Shown here: positions 1 through 8,766 of the stretch, in pieces | How positions within the stretch are numbered: position 1 is the stretch's first letter | Layout of the letters: each line of letters starts with the position of its first letter | The notes under the pieces: generated by a model | The model's database searches: none | What the model saw: the letters and a program-made list of their open reading frames with translations, nothing else | Told to the model about the DNA's origin: nothing | Position numbers and translations under genes: made by a program | Assembly (NCBI GenBank): GCA_002470275.1 | Contig: DKNY01000052.1 | Coordinates: 4,997 to 68,996 of the forward strand | DNA: 64,000 nt | Origin: Gammaproteobacteria bacterium UBA7376 | GTDB taxonomy: Bacteria > Pseudomonadota > Gammaproteobacteria > Pseudomonadales > Azotimanducaceae | Direction of reading: 5' to 3'

Positions 1-2014
1 ATTTCTCAAGGAGCTCAAACCAGCAGAGGGCATCCCCCAGGGCGCTGGCAGGGTAGGCGTCCATGCCGCCAAGCCTGAGCCACAATCCCTCCAGCACCTC
101 GCAAAGGGGAATCTCATAGAGCCCGCTCCTGGCCCAGCTCAGGGCCTCTCCAAAGCGAACCAGCGCCGGCTCTTGCGGGGACGCCCGAAGGCAGTAATCC
201 AGCGGGTCTGCCTGACCAATGATGTGCTCAAGTTGAGCTAATCCCAGGCCAATCATTGGACTGTGCAGGGTACTGAGAAGAGCCAAGCGGTCTTCCGGGT
301 TGAGCAGCAGGGTGTACAGGTTGGCCAAGTCCTGAACAATCGGCTGATCGCCCAGGGGGTCAATGTCGGTGCCGGTAAACGAGACTTGGGCAGCATTTAG
401 GGCCATCAGCAGAGGAGGTAGCTGGTTTCGATCACGACACAGAATGCCGATGTCCGATTCATCGTCGGCGCGGAGTAAGCGCTGGACATGGTCCACGATG
501 CTGCTGGCCTCGGCCTGCACGCCGTCAAACTGTCGGCAGAGGACCTGGGCGCCAGGCTTGGGGTCGATCTGCGCCGATGCGGGGCTGAAGGGAATGGCGC
601 CAAGGTGCGGCAGAGCATCTTCAGGAAGCAGTCGAGAGAACAGCGTGTTGCTCCAGGTGACCAAGGCAGGATCTGAGCGAAAGTTAGCGGTGAGGCGAAT
701 GGGCTCAAGCTCTACCGTTGGCATCCCTTGGTCACAACAACGCTGGAAGATCGAAACATCGGCATCACGGAATCGATAGATCGACTGCATGGGGTCCCCA
801 ACGGCAAATAGGGTATTGCCGTCGCCGGAATGCCAGGCCTCGGTCAAGAGGTTAAAAAACTGGAACTGGCCATGAGAGGTGTCCTGGAACTCATCCACCA
901 AAATATGGCGGATTCTATAGTCCCAGTAGAGGGCGAGGTCGGTAGGGCCCAGGTCGTCTCTCAGCCCACGCATGGCTCGCAGCATCAGGCCGACAAAGTC
1001 AATCCGGCGCCTTGCCACGAAAATGCTTTCCAGCTCTGCAGCGGCAAGGCTGAGCGCGGCGCTTACGTTCTGCAGGCGTTCCCTGTCGTCACCGGCCAGA
1101 GTTTCAGGCGGGAGTTGGCGACAATTTTCCAGCGCGTCAGCCAGGCCTCTCTCCTCCAAATCCCCATACCAGCTCACCAGATGGTTACTCAGTTCGCGGT
1201 CGGTGAAGGCCGCATGCTCTCTACGGGTCAGCCGCCGTCTTAGGGTCCCTTGCTGACTCAGGACTAGCGGGAGCAGCGCCGTCCAGTGGTCAACGGCTTC
1301 TGTACGGTCGGCGAGCAGCTGGAAATTTTTCTGGTCCGCATCGTCTAGCTGACACTCAACGGCGCCGATGATTTGTTGCCGAAGTGAGGCCAGAGATTCA
1401 TTGATGACGTTGCCAATCAGATCAATATTGGCCATGGCTTCGCCGCTGAACCCAAGCCATTGATCCCGTTTGCGGAGCATGGAAAGCAGCAGCCGCTCCC
1501 CCGTATCCACGTTGTTATCCAGATAGCCAAGGAACTGCTCCACAAAGAATTTACTGGGATGATCGCTATGCATTCGGGCAAATAGGCGCTCTATGGCTTC
1601 GCGATACAGCAGCAGCGGGTTTTCTTCGATCTGCATGCCCTGCGTGCTGTGTCCCCCTGGAATCTGGCCTGCTAAATCTGAGGCGAAGCTGTCGATGGTC
1701 TGGATGCTCAGGCGGACGGCATTCTCCTGAAGCTGCCAACCCAGGGCGTGATCTCGGTCTCTAACTCGCTGGGCCAGATCACCTGGTTCCTCCAAAGCCT
1801 TCAAAATACGACTTTTCATTTCCGCAGCGGCGGCGCGAGTGAAGGTAATGGCGAGAATTTCTTCGGGTCGTTCAACCACGGTTAGCAAGTTGAGATAACG
1901 CTCAACCAGCAGTGAGGTTTTGCCGGAGCCTGCGGGAGCACTCACGATTAACGATCTGCCGGCATCTACGGCTTTGCGGCGTTGGGCCTGATCTGGCGGC
2001 GATTGCCCAGTCAC
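1..2014 (-). CDS. UvrD/AddA-like superfamily 1 DNA helicase (C-terminus cut by window edge)
   Basis: The reading frame stays open from a GTG at 2014 to the window start, giving at least 671 residues without a stop. It holds the UvrD/Rep helicase motifs in order: Walker A (SAPAGSGKT, residues about 25–33), motif Ia (ITFTRAAAAEM, about 55), DEFQDTS (about 373), GDPMQSIYRFRDA (about 408) and LTANFRSD (about 441). This is the ATP-driven strand-separating motor of RecB/AddA-type double-strand-break repair enzymes. The GTG overlaps the stop of the upstream nuclease gene by 4 bases, so the two are probably translationally coupled and act as one complex. Whether this subunit carries its own C-terminal nuclease lies outside the window. 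Confidence 0.9.
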   Translation of the reverse strand, partial: MTGQSPPDQAQRRKAVDAGRSLIVSAPAGSGKTSLLVERYLNLLTVVERPEEILAITFTRAAAAEMKSRILKALEEPGDLAQRVRDRDHALGWQLQENAVRLSIQTIDSFASDLAGQIPGGHSTQGMQIEENPLLLYREAIERLFARMHSDHPSKFFVEQFLGYLDNNVDTGERLLLSMLRKRDQWLGFSGEAMANIDLIGNVINESLASLRQQIIGAVECQLDDADQKNFQLLADRTEAVDHWTALLPLVLSQQGTLRRRLTRREHAAFTDRELSNHLVSWYGDLEERGLADALENCRQLPPETLAGDDRERLQNVSAALSLAAAELESIFVARRRIDFVGLMLRAMRGLRDDLGPTDLALYWDYRIRHILVDEFQDTSHGQFQFFNLLTEAWHSGDGNTLFAVGDPMQSIYRFRDADVSIFQRCCDQGMPTVELEPIRLTANFRSDPALVTWSNTLFSRLLPEDALPHLGAIPFSPASAQIDPKPGAQVLCRQFDGVQAEASSIVDHVQRLLRADDESDIGILCRDRNQLPPLLMALNAAQVSFTGTDIDPLGDQPIVQDLANLYTLLLNPEDRLALLSTLHSPMIGLGLAQLEHIIGQADPLDYCLRASPQEPALVRFGEALSWARSGLYEIPLCEVLEGLWLRLGGMDAYPASALGDALCWFELLEK

Positions 2015-4617
2015 GACTGACGTTCTCGGATGCGGCACAAACTGTGGAGGTGACACCGCTGACAGATGTCTCCGCTTGGGGTCACCTGGGCTGCGCCCTG
2101 TCGGATGGCTAGGGTGAGTTGCGCTAGGTGCAGCCGCCAGCGTCCGACCTGTTCAGACCAGGGATGATCCGGATGAATGACTGAGATGCCGCTGGCTTTG
2201 TTCGCCACCAAAGTCGCGGCCTCGGAGGCCAGGCCGTTAATCTTCACGGTGCTGGTCTTGAGTTGGGCATAGTAGATGCCCTGGACCTGGTCCGAAATCA
2301 GACTGTAGGCGGGCAGTTGGGGGGCTTGAGGCTGGTCCCCCCGAGCACCAGCAATGTTCGCTTCCCCGGTTTTATAATCCAAAACGACCCGCACATCGTC
2401 GACCTGATCGATGCGGTCAATCTTCAAGGTGAACGTCATCTCAGCCAGCGTCAGTTCAAATTTTCGCTCCACGCCCACAATGGAGAAGGGCCGGCGCTTA
2501 GCCTCCAGGTCAAGCCATCGGGTGACCAAGGCAACCACGCGACTCACCTCGGTCTCGGCATAGCCAGCGGGCAGGTGGCGGTATTCTCGAATGCTGCGGC
2601 GACAGAGCGCCTCAACCTGTTCTTGGGTCAATGCCGCCAAGGCCTGGCTGTCTGGCACGTTAGTGAGGAGGCGCTCAAGGACCTGGTGAATGAGAATGCC
2701 CCGCTCAGCCAGGTCCAGAAAGTCCCGAGGGGGTAGCGGCTTTTTGAGACCCAGCCGATAGAGCGCAAAGGCCCGAAAGGGGCACCGCGCCTGGTCCTCT
2801 AGTCGACTAACCCCGCCCTGGAGCTTGCCCGGCGGTAGCAAGCCGGGCAGCGTCTCTGGCCTGTCTTCGAGGAGAATGGTCTGTGGGTGCATGCCAGGAT
2901 TTCTGAGCAGCAAACGCTGGTGAGCCTGCTCTGCTGAAGCGCCGGCCTGCTGGGGGGCCAGGTCAGCATTTAGCGTGCGTAGCATCAGAGCGCTGGGCGC
3001 GACGGGCATGCCGTTATCTTGATTCACGTAGCTAAGCTGGAGATGACCGCTGCTGGTTGCCCAATGACCCAGCAGTCGTCGTGCGAAGGCCAGCTCCTGT
3101 TCCTGGGTGCTCCGGGGCAAGCCAAAGCTCCCAGCGAGCTGGGCAGGAAGATAGGGGTTTCGATGGCTTTGCGCCGGGAACGTATTGGCGCCCATGCCCA
3201 TGACCCACAGGTAGTCAAATTCAAGGCCGGTAGTTTCAAGCAGCCCAAGAATCTGAATCGGTTGAGCAGCCCGCTGGCTGCCGAAGGCGCGCCCGGCAAG
3301 GGCGTGGTCCAGCAGCTCAAATGCCCTGAGGTTGCTGATGGGCTCCTGACCATACAGCCCTTCAACATGGGTCAGCATATCCAGGACCTGCTGGGCGGCC
3401 TGATATTGAACGCTACCTAATCGACTGGTGTTGGGCCATCCCGTTGCCTGGAGCAGACTGCGAATGCCTTGCACCCAGTGCTTCAACGTTCTTTTGCCGG
3501 CATCGGCCAATAAGCCGGCAGACGTCAAAAGCGGGCTGGGGTCCCCCTCGACCTCTAGGCGTGCGCCAGCCTGGCTCAGAGTGATGCGCCTGCGGAAGGT
3601 CCTTGGCCACTCCGTTACCAGAGATCTGAATTCCGCTAAGGCAAGGTAGGGAGAGGTTAGGGCAGGCTGCAGGGAGGCTTGGTCTAAGGGCTGAATCGCC
3701 CAGTTCAGCATAATCCGAGCGTGCTGCCAGACCGGCTGGCTAGCGAGAGGCTGTCCGCCGGACAGGTCAAAGGGCATATCCAGGCTGCCCGAGCCCGGAT
3801 TTAGAGTGACGGCGAACTGTCGCTGCACGGCTGCGTAATGTTGCATCAGATTAGGTACGACAACGCCAATGGTGCTTTCAGGTGCGTTCGCTCGGATGTC
3901 TTGGCACCATTGAGCGGCCGCCGCCAACTCTTCCTGAAATTCCGAGAAGGCCTGTACCGAGGCGGGACGGGTAGCGGCGGGTGGCTCGGCAGCGGGGATA
4001 GCGTCTTCTTTAAACGCCGATATTTCGCCTCGCTGGAGTACCCTAATCTCTGCGCCGTGCTCCATCTGCCAGTGCAGCAGTTGCTCCTCCATCGGACTGA
4101 GGTGTTCGAAGTCGACCAGCACCAGGTCCGGGGTGACGGCCGGGGGGTGGGCCAGCAGCAGGGTGGGAATTTGTGCGTTAATCAGCTCCGCCTCGTTGAA
4201 CTGTTGAGCCACCCGACGGCACCAGTCCACAAAGGGCTGCAGTCGTGAGGGCTGGAGGCCTGGGTGATCCAGTGGAATCCCGTACCGATGGCAAAGCTGC
4301 CAGGCCTCCAAGGCGGTTGAGGCCAAATGGCTGGCGTCAGGTGGGGCGGCTTGAATAAAGCGCAGTTGGGCAATGAGGTCGTCCACCAGCTCAATCTCTA
4401 GGCTTGTGGTATCCATCAGTTCGCGTAAAAGGTAACGATGGTACTGGGCCAGACTGGTGCAGCGCAGGGTCGTCCAGACGCGGTGTCCCTGGCTCAGCAT
4501 CAAGTCGTCATAGGCCGCGCGGTAGGCCCGGGCCAGCCGCTCGTTGGGAGTCACCACATATCGCGTGGCCAGCTCGTCGACGATGCTGGGATCTAGGTTG
4601 ACGAAGGTAGGAGACAT
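2011..4617 (-). CDS. PD-(D/E)XK nuclease, AddB-like DNA repair protein
   Basis: This 868-residue protein is most like the proteobacterial family named 'probable DNA repair protein', which pairs with a UvrD helicase. The C-terminal third is a RecB-type nuclease domain: an HQVLERLL helix near residue 650 and the catalytic VVLDYKTGE strand near 749. Four cysteines frame it, one in ARCPFRAF (about 611) and three in CQRCHLHSLC (about 853–862), the layout that holds an Fe-S cluster in AddB. The N-terminal two thirds would be an inactive helicase-like fold; I see no Walker A motif. It overlaps the helicase gene by 4 bases and probably resects DNA ends with it. Confidence 0.85.
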   Translation of the reverse strand: MSPTFVNLDPSIVDELATRYVVTPNERLARAYRAAYDDLMLSQGHRVWTTLRCTSLAQYHRYLLRELMDTTSLEIELVDDLIAQLRFIQAAPPDASHLASTALEAWQLCHRYGIPLDHPGLQPSRLQPFVDWCRRVAQQFNEAELINAQIPTLLLAHPPAVTPDLVLVDFEHLSPMEEQLLHWQMEHGAEIRVLQRGEISAFKEDAIPAAEPPAATRPASVQAFSEFQEELAAAAQWCQDIRANAPESTIGVVVPNLMQHYAAVQRQFAVTLNPGSGSLDMPFDLSGGQPLASQPVWQHARIMLNWAIQPLDQASLQPALTSPYLALAEFRSLVTEWPRTFRRRITLSQAGARLEVEGDPSPLLTSAGLLADAGKRTLKHWVQGIRSLLQATGWPNTSRLGSVQYQAAQQVLDMLTHVEGLYGQEPISNLRAFELLDHALAGRAFGSQRAAQPIQILGLLETTGLEFDYLWVMGMGANTFPAQSHRNPYLPAQLAGSFGLPRSTQEQELAFARRLLGHWATSSGHLQLSYVNQDNGMPVAPSALMLRTLNADLAPQQAGASAEQAHQRLLLRNPGMHPQTILLEDRPETLPGLLPPGKLQGGVSRLEDQARCPFRAFALYRLGLKKPLPPRDFLDLAERGILIHQVLERLLTNVPDSQALAALTQEQVEALCRRSIREYRHLPAGYAETEVSRVVALVTRWLDLEAKRRPFSIVGVERKFELTLAEMTFTLKIDRIDQVDDVRVVLDYKTGEANIAGARGDQPQAPQLPAYSLISDQVQGIYYAQLKTSTVKINGLASEAATLVANKASGISVIHPDHPWSEQVGRWRLHLAQLTLAIRQGAAQVTPSGDICQRCHLHSLCRIRERQS

Positions 4618-4660
4618 GGCAAAATTCTAGCGGAAATAGAGGAGGTTGCTCAAAAGTTTG

Positions 4661-4697
4661 GCCCCAAAGGCAGACAAAGAATAACGCCAATTGGGGC
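4661..4697. repeat. Inverted repeat between divergent genes
   Basis: GCCCCAA at 4661–4667 is exactly complementary to TTGGGGC at 4691–4697, with a short inner GGC/GCC pairing and a TTTT run just after. It resembles a plus-strand terminator or attenuator, yet lies between two divergent genes where no plus-strand transcript is expected to end. It could be an operator or a 5' leader hairpin. Confidence 0.35.
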
Positions 4698-4793
4698 TTT
4701 TGGTGCTACCACGTAGATCAGAACTATCGCTAGAATAGCAGGACTACCGCCTTGGTGAAGGGCGCGATCGACAATAGAGAGTACGGAAAAATT

Positions 4794-4913
4794 ATGTGGC
4801 ATTTACTCGAAGATTTTATGGATCAAAACTTGGTAATGAAGGCGTTCATCGGCTTGGGCTGGCTGTCGGTGGCCATCATGGTGCTGAGTTTCTTCCAGCA
4901 GTTGCTGGGCTAA
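4794..4913 (+). CDS. Small single-pass membrane protein (39 residues)
   Basis: An ATG at 4794 opens a 39-codon frame ending in TAA at 4911–4913. The product has a short polar N-terminus (MWHLLEDFMDQ) followed by one hydrophobic segment, about residues 17–37 (AFIGLGWLSVAIMVLSFF in its core), long enough to cross the inner membrane. It ends 4 bases before the ATG of the TerB-like gene, so the two are probably co-translated. The Shine–Dalgarno signal is weak (TACGGAAAAATT before the ATG). I do not recognise a family; the membrane segment and tight linkage are the evidence for a real gene. Confidence 0.55.
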   Translation: MWHLLEDFMDQNLVMKAFIGLGWLSVAIMVLSFFQQLLG

Positions 4914-4917
4914 GCCA

Positions 4918-5316
4918 ATGTGGCTGGCTTCGCTCTCTGACACGCAGCGGCAAACGCTCATGCGCCTTGCCCACAATGTCATTGTTTCCGATGGCCTGCT
5001 GGATCCCAATGAAGAGGGCATGCTGGATGCCTTTCGCCGGGAAATGGAGCTGGCGCCCAGCACGGAGCTGGAATACCTGGAGCTTGAAGGGATCGACGCT
5101 ATTTTTCCGAATAAGCGAGAGCGTTTGGTCGTCTTGTTCAATCTGTGTCGTCTTAGCTATGCCGATGGGGCATTCGAGGTTGAGGAAGAATGTCTGCTGA
5201 ATGAAATTCGGCGGGCCTTCGGCGTCACGGAAGAGGAGTTTCAGGCCATCGACGAATGGACCGGACGGTTTTCTTCCCTCATGGAAGAAGCGCGGGATAT
5301 GCTTGGCCGCAGCTAG
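4918..5316 (+). CDS. TerB-like protein
   Basis: The 132-residue product is all-helical and rich in acidic residues, with the TerB/DjlA pattern: LAHNVIVSDGLLDPNEEGML near the start, and LCRLSYADGAFEVEEECLL about 70 residues later. These two helix–acidic-loop–helix units match the metal-binding repeats of the tellurite-resistance TerB fold. Members without a ter operon are usually housekeeping proteins of unknown role, so a tellurite function should not be assumed. It follows the 39-residue membrane protein by 4 bases, suggesting a soluble partner recruited to the membrane. Start: the ATG at 4918. Confidence 0.75.
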   Translation: MWLASLSDTQRQTLMRLAHNVIVSDGLLDPNEEGMLDAFRREMELAPSTELEYLELEGIDAIFPNKRERLVVLFNLCRLSYADGAFEVEEECLLNEIRRAFGVTEEEFQAIDEWTGRFSSLMEEARDMLGRS

Positions 5317-5376
5317 GAGGTGGTTCGCAGGTAGCGCCGAGTTGCCCTACATTGGTTGTCATGTGGAGAGATTGAC

Positions 5377-5583
5377 TTGGATCAGAAGGCAGGCAAGAAG
5401 CTGGAACAGTGGCTGGAGCGCCTGCGAACAGAGCATCGCGATTTGGATACCAAGATCTCTCATCTCATGGAGAGCGGGCACCACGACAACATGAGAATCC
5501 AGCGCCTGAAACGTCGAAAACTTCAGCTCAAGGATATGATTCACAAAGTGCAGAGTGAATTGATTCCTGATTTGGACGCCTAA
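5377..5583 (+). CDS. DUF465 (YdcH-like) small coiled-coil protein
   Basis: A charged helical protein of about 68 residues. The segment EHRDLDTKISHLMES and the C-terminal RLKRRKLQLKDMIHK pattern are typical of the DUF465/YdcH family, small helical-hairpin proteins of unknown function. I chose the TTG at 5377 because GGAG at 5365–5368 lies 8 bases before it; an in-frame TTG at 5356 would add seven residues. It ends 2 bases before the 5'-nucleotidase start, so the two form an operon. Confidence 0.75.
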   Translation: MDQKAGKKLEQWLERLRTEHRDLDTKISHLMESGHHDNMRIQRLKRRKLQLKDMIHKVQSELIPDLDA

Positions 5584-5585
5584 TC

Positions 5586-6527
5586 ATGACTGCGGATGCC
5601 AATCCCAAGCCGCTCACCATTGCCATCTCTTCGACGGCGCTCTTTGACCTGGACACCTCTAACGACATCTATCAAACAGAGGGTTTGGCGGCTTACCGTC
5701 GGTTCCAGATTGATCACGAGGAGTCCGTTTTAGAACCGGGGCACGGGTTTTCTCTAGTCGAAAAAATACTAAATATCAATAAGTTATTGGACAAACCTAG
5801 AGTTGAGGTGATTCTTCTTTCCCGAAACTCTGCAGACACCGGGCTGCGCGTTTTTAACTCTATCAGGGCCCATGAACTGAACATCACTCGAGCTGCCTTC
5901 TGCAGCGGTGCCTCGCCCTATCGCTACATCAGTGCCTTTGGCTGTGACCTTTTTTTGTCCACCCACGCCAGCGATGTCCGCGCAGCCCTAGACCAAGGTG
6001 TCGCTGCCGCCACGCTCCTGGGTCGACCCCGGTCCGCTCTGGGCGGGATCAATAACGCCCTACGCCTGGCCTTCGATGGCGATTCGGTGTTGTTTTCAGA
6101 CGAAGCTGAGGTGATCTATCAAACCCAGGGCCTAGAGGCCTTCAGCGCATCAGAGCTTGAGCGTGCGGACCGTGCGCTAGGTGGCGGGCCGTTCAAATCC
6201 TTTCTGGCGGCGCTGCATAAACTTCAGACCGAGTTCCCCGAGGGCGAGAGTCCTATCAGAACGGCCCTGGTGACCGCTCGCGGAGCGCCAGCCCATGAAC
6301 GGGTGATTAAGACCCTGCGAGAATGGGACATTCGATTGGACGAATCTCTATTCCTAGGCGGGATGGATAAGACCGCATTTTTACGCGCTTTCGAGGCCGA
6401 CATCTTCTTCGATGATCATGCTACGCACTGTGATCGCGCAGCGCCCCATGTCCCCACCGGCCACGTACCCCACGGGATCAGCAACGCTCTAGATACGCTC
6501 CCCCAGGAAGTTGAACCGGAGCAGTAG
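5586..6527 (+). CDS. Cytosolic 5'-nucleotidase, cN-I type
   Basis: The 313-residue protein matches the 5-nucleotidase family related to vertebrate cN-I, which dephosphorylates nucleoside 5'-monophosphates. Visible features are the N-terminal IAISSTALFDLDTSNDIY, which carries the HAD-like DxD nucleophile region, the ALVTARGAPAHERVIKTL segment near residue 230, and FDADIFFDDH-type residues (EADIFFDDHATHCDRAA) near 275, where acidic residues bind Mg2+. There is no signal peptide, so it acts in the cytoplasm, probably balancing nucleotide pools. It sits 2 bases after the DUF465 gene. Its preferred nucleotide cannot be read from the sequence. Confidence 0.85.
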   Translation: MTADANPKPLTIAISSTALFDLDTSNDIYQTEGLAAYRRFQIDHEESVLEPGHGFSLVEKILNINKLLDKPRVEVILLSRNSADTGLRVFNSIRAHELNITRAAFCSGASPYRYISAFGCDLFLSTHASDVRAALDQGVAAATLLGRPRSALGGINNALRLAFDGDSVLFSDEAEVIYQTQGLEAFSASELERADRALGGGPFKSFLAALHKLQTEFPEGESPIRTALVTARGAPAHERVIKTLREWDIRLDESLFLGGMDKTAFLRAFEADIFFDDHATHCDRAAPHVPTGHVPHGISNALDTLPQEVEPEQ

Positions 6528-6623
6528 CCCCCAGTTCTCAGTTTAGGGTTTAAACGGAATATAGAACTTTATTTTTATTCCAAAGCTGAGGATACTGCCC
6601 CGGCCGCAACAGACGAGAGTCCC

Positions 6624-7598
6624 GTGAAGCTTCAACAACTCCGCTATGTCTGGGAGGTCGCCAATAACGACCTTAACGTCTCCGCGACGGCGCAAGCGCT
6701 CTTTACCTCTCAGCCCGGCGTAAGCAAACAGATACGGCTCCTTGAAGATGAGCTCGGCGTGGAAATTTTTGTCCGCAACGGTAAGCATCTCACTCAGGTA
6801 ACGCCAGCAGGGGAAGCGGTCATCCAACTGGCGGGCGAAATCTTGCATAAGACCCGCACCATCAAGGAAATTGCCGAGGAATTCTCCAATGAGTCCAAGG
6901 GCGCTCTGACCCTCGCCACCACCCATACCCAGGCACGCTACGTGCTGCCCGAAACGGTGACGCACTTTCGCCAGCGTTACCCCGATGTCTCGCTACATAT
7001 TCGCCAAGGCACGCCGGAGCAAATTTCGGAACTGGCCGCGACGGGGATGGCGGATTTCGCCATTGCCACCGAGGGTCTCGAGCTGTTTAGGGACCTCATC
7101 ATGATGCCCTGCTATGCCTGGAACCGGTCCGTCGTTGTCCCCAAGGGCCATCCGCTTTGCAGCCTGCCGGAAGTGACCCTAGCAGCCTTGGCCGAGGTAC
7201 CCATTGTTACCTACGTATTCGGTTTTACCGGTCGGTCCAAACTGGATGACGCCTTTGGGGCAGCGGGTCTGACGCCTAACGTTGTGTTCACGGCCACGGA
7301 TACCGACGTGATCAAAACCTACGTCAGACTGGGATTCGGGGTAGGGATCATTGCCTCCATGGCCTTCGATGAGCAGCTCGACGGGGATTTGGTGAGGCTG
7401 GACGCGAGCCACTTATTCGAGAGCAGCGTGACGCATATTGGCTTCCGTAAGGGAACCTTCCTGCGACGCTACATGCTGGATTTCATCTCGGCCTTTGCGC
7501 CCCATTTGGACGATGAGCGGGTCCAGGCAGCACAGCACAAAAAAACATTGCAGGATCGCGCTCAGCTTTTTAAGGACCTCACGCTGCCCAGACGTTAG
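6624..7598 (+). CDS. cysB: LysR-family regulator CysB
   Basis: CysB senses N-acetylserine and activates sulfate-assimilation genes. The 324-residue product begins with the characteristic CysB winged-helix region (KLQQLRYVWEVANNDLNVS, then TSQPGVSKQIRLLEDELG and RNGKHLTQVTPAGE), followed by a LysR effector domain with TTHTQARYVLP near residue 100, the region that contacts sulfate and acetylserine. The start is a GTG at 6624; CysB starts normally at this MKLQQLRY sequence. The gene converges on a thioredoxin-like gene with a 4-base overlap, and cysH, a standard CysB target, lies just beyond. Confidence 0.93.
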   Translation: MKLQQLRYVWEVANNDLNVSATAQALFTSQPGVSKQIRLLEDELGVEIFVRNGKHLTQVTPAGEAVIQLAGEILHKTRTIKEIAEEFSNESKGALTLATTHTQARYVLPETVTHFRQRYPDVSLHIRQGTPEQISELAATGMADFAIATEGLELFRDLIMMPCYAWNRSVVVPKGHPLCSLPEVTLAALAEVPIVTYVFGFTGRSKLDDAFGAAGLTPNVVFTATDTDVIKTYVRLGFGVGIIASMAFDEQLDGDLVRLDASHLFESSVTHIGFRKGTFLRRYMLDFISAFAPHLDDERVQAAQHKKTLQDRAQLFKDLTLPRR

Positions 7599-7879
7599 CC
7601 GCTGCCAAAGACGGCTTTGACGAATTTAAAGTAAACCGTGTAGACGGTTTCCACCGGGTTTTGATCGCCGTCAGAAACGATGAAGAAGGGCGCCTGCTCA
7701 ACCCCATGTTTTTCTGCCAGCTTGATGCCAGGCGAGTCAGACACTCGCTCGTCGGCCACAACGATGTCGTTGATATGCGGCATCAACCCAGCGGTCTCCA
7801 GGCGTTTTTCGACCTGAAGGCATTTCGCGCACGGGTGGCCATCCGCAAGAATTTTTTTCACCAGAGTGATATGGGGCAT
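7595..7879 (-). CDS. Thioredoxin/glutaredoxin-like protein
   Basis: A 94-residue single-domain protein with a CxxC redox motif, CAKC at residues 17–20, after a beta strand (MPHITLVKKI), and a cis-proline-type segment (VEQAPFFIV, near 62–70) as in glutaredoxins. It lies 24 bases downstream of cysH on the same strand and is probably co-transcribed. APS reductases need thioredoxin or glutaredoxin to regenerate their catalytic cysteine, so this protein may be the dedicated electron donor; that role is inferred from position only. Its 3' end overlaps cysB tail-to-tail by 4 bases. Confidence 0.7.
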   Translation of the reverse strand: MPHITLVKKILADGHPCAKCLQVEKRLETAGLMPHINDIVVADERVSDSPGIKLAEKHGVEQAPFFIVSDGDQNPVETVYTVYFKFVKAVFGSG

Positions 7880-7903
7880 AACGAGAGGGGGTACGGCTCC
7901 GCC

Positions 7904-8644
7904 CTAGTTGGGGAGGGTTTTGATGCTGATAACGTTCTGGTGATGCAGGCCGCACTCTTTCTGAGTTTCCTCTTCCCACCACCAGCGCCCGGCGCGCTCG
8001 TGCTGGTGAGGTCCCGTGGCGCGTGTGCAGGGCTGGCAGCCGATGGAGGTGTAGCCCTCATCGTGGAGCGCGTTATAGGGGACCTCGAAGTCTCGGATGT
8101 AGTGCCAAATCTGGCTGGCACTCCAGTTCGCTAGGGGATTGTATTTCTCGATGCTGTGCTCTGAGGTGGAGAACGCTGTATCAACCTGGCGCAGCGGCAC
8201 GTCCGTGCGGGTTACGCTCTGGTCTCGTCGCTGCCCGGTTATCCAGGCATCCAGCGTGCCAAGCTTTGACCGCAGAGGGGCGATCTTGCGAATGCCGCAG
8301 CACTCTCCGTGTCCATCCTCATAGAAACTGAACAGCCCCTTGTCCTTTACCAGTTGGCCCAGGGCCTTGGGGTTGGGACTCAGCAATTCGATGGAGATAT
8401 CGTAGTGCTTGCGGACGCGCTCGATGAATTCATAGGTCTGAGCATGGAGGCGACCGGTATCCAGCGAAAAGACTGCTGCGCTCAAGCCCATGCTGGCCAC
8501 CAGATCAATAAGCACGACATCTTCAGCCCCGCTAAAGGAGATGGCGATGCGACCAGGCTCGTACTTGCCGAGGGCGTCTCGCAGAAGGCTCTGGGTTTCT
8601 GCGATCTGGTCTTCAGGCGCATATAAGGTTTGATCTGTTGACAT
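7904..8644 (-). CDS. cysH: Assimilatory adenylylsulfate (APS-type) reductase
   Basis: Reduces adenylylsulfate to sulfite using thioredoxin-type electrons. From the ATG at 8644 the product is 246 residues. It shows the nucleotide-binding SFSGAED loop (36–42), LDTGRLHAQTYEF (61–73) and the C-terminal catalytic cysteine in KECGLH (Cys231). Cys115–Cys116 and Cys203–Cys206 (ECCG and CQPC) form the four-cysteine set that binds a [4Fe-4S] cluster in APS-using enzymes and is absent from E. coli-type PAPS reductase. An in-frame upstream start would add 16 residues of poor likeness. It diverges from thrH; CysB control is likely. Confidence 0.92.
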   Translation of the reverse strand: MSTDQTLYAPEDQIAETQSLLRDALGKYEPGRIAISFSGAEDVVLIDLVASMGLSAAVFSLDTGRLHAQTYEFIERVRKHYDISIELLSPNPKALGQLVKDKGLFSFYEDGHGECCGIRKIAPLRSKLGTLDAWITGQRRDQSVTRTDVPLRQVDTAFSTSEHSIEKYNPLANWSASQIWHYIRDFEVPYNALHDEGYTSIGCQPCTRATGPHQHERAGRWWWEEETQKECGLHHQNVISIKTLPN

Positions 8645-8766
8645 GGTTCTCTTGCCGTCAGTGTGGGCGCTAGGGCCTTCAGGGGTGGGCAAGGTAGCAG
8701 TGCAAATGACATAAAAAAAAGAACATCTTGCTATATGCTTACTCCTTTTAGCCGTAAGGAATAAAC

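Noticed and set aside
830..1243. Plus-strand frames of 90–140 codons opposite the helicase gene
   Set aside because: The minus-strand frame carries all helicase motifs; the plus-strand frames have no family likeness and are shadows of high-GC coding.
4918..5316. Tellurite resistance
   Set aside because: Only a TerB-like domain is present, without terA, terC, terD or terE.
8713..8720. A-run between cysH and thrH as a terminator
   Set aside because: It lies between divergent genes and has no stem beside it.
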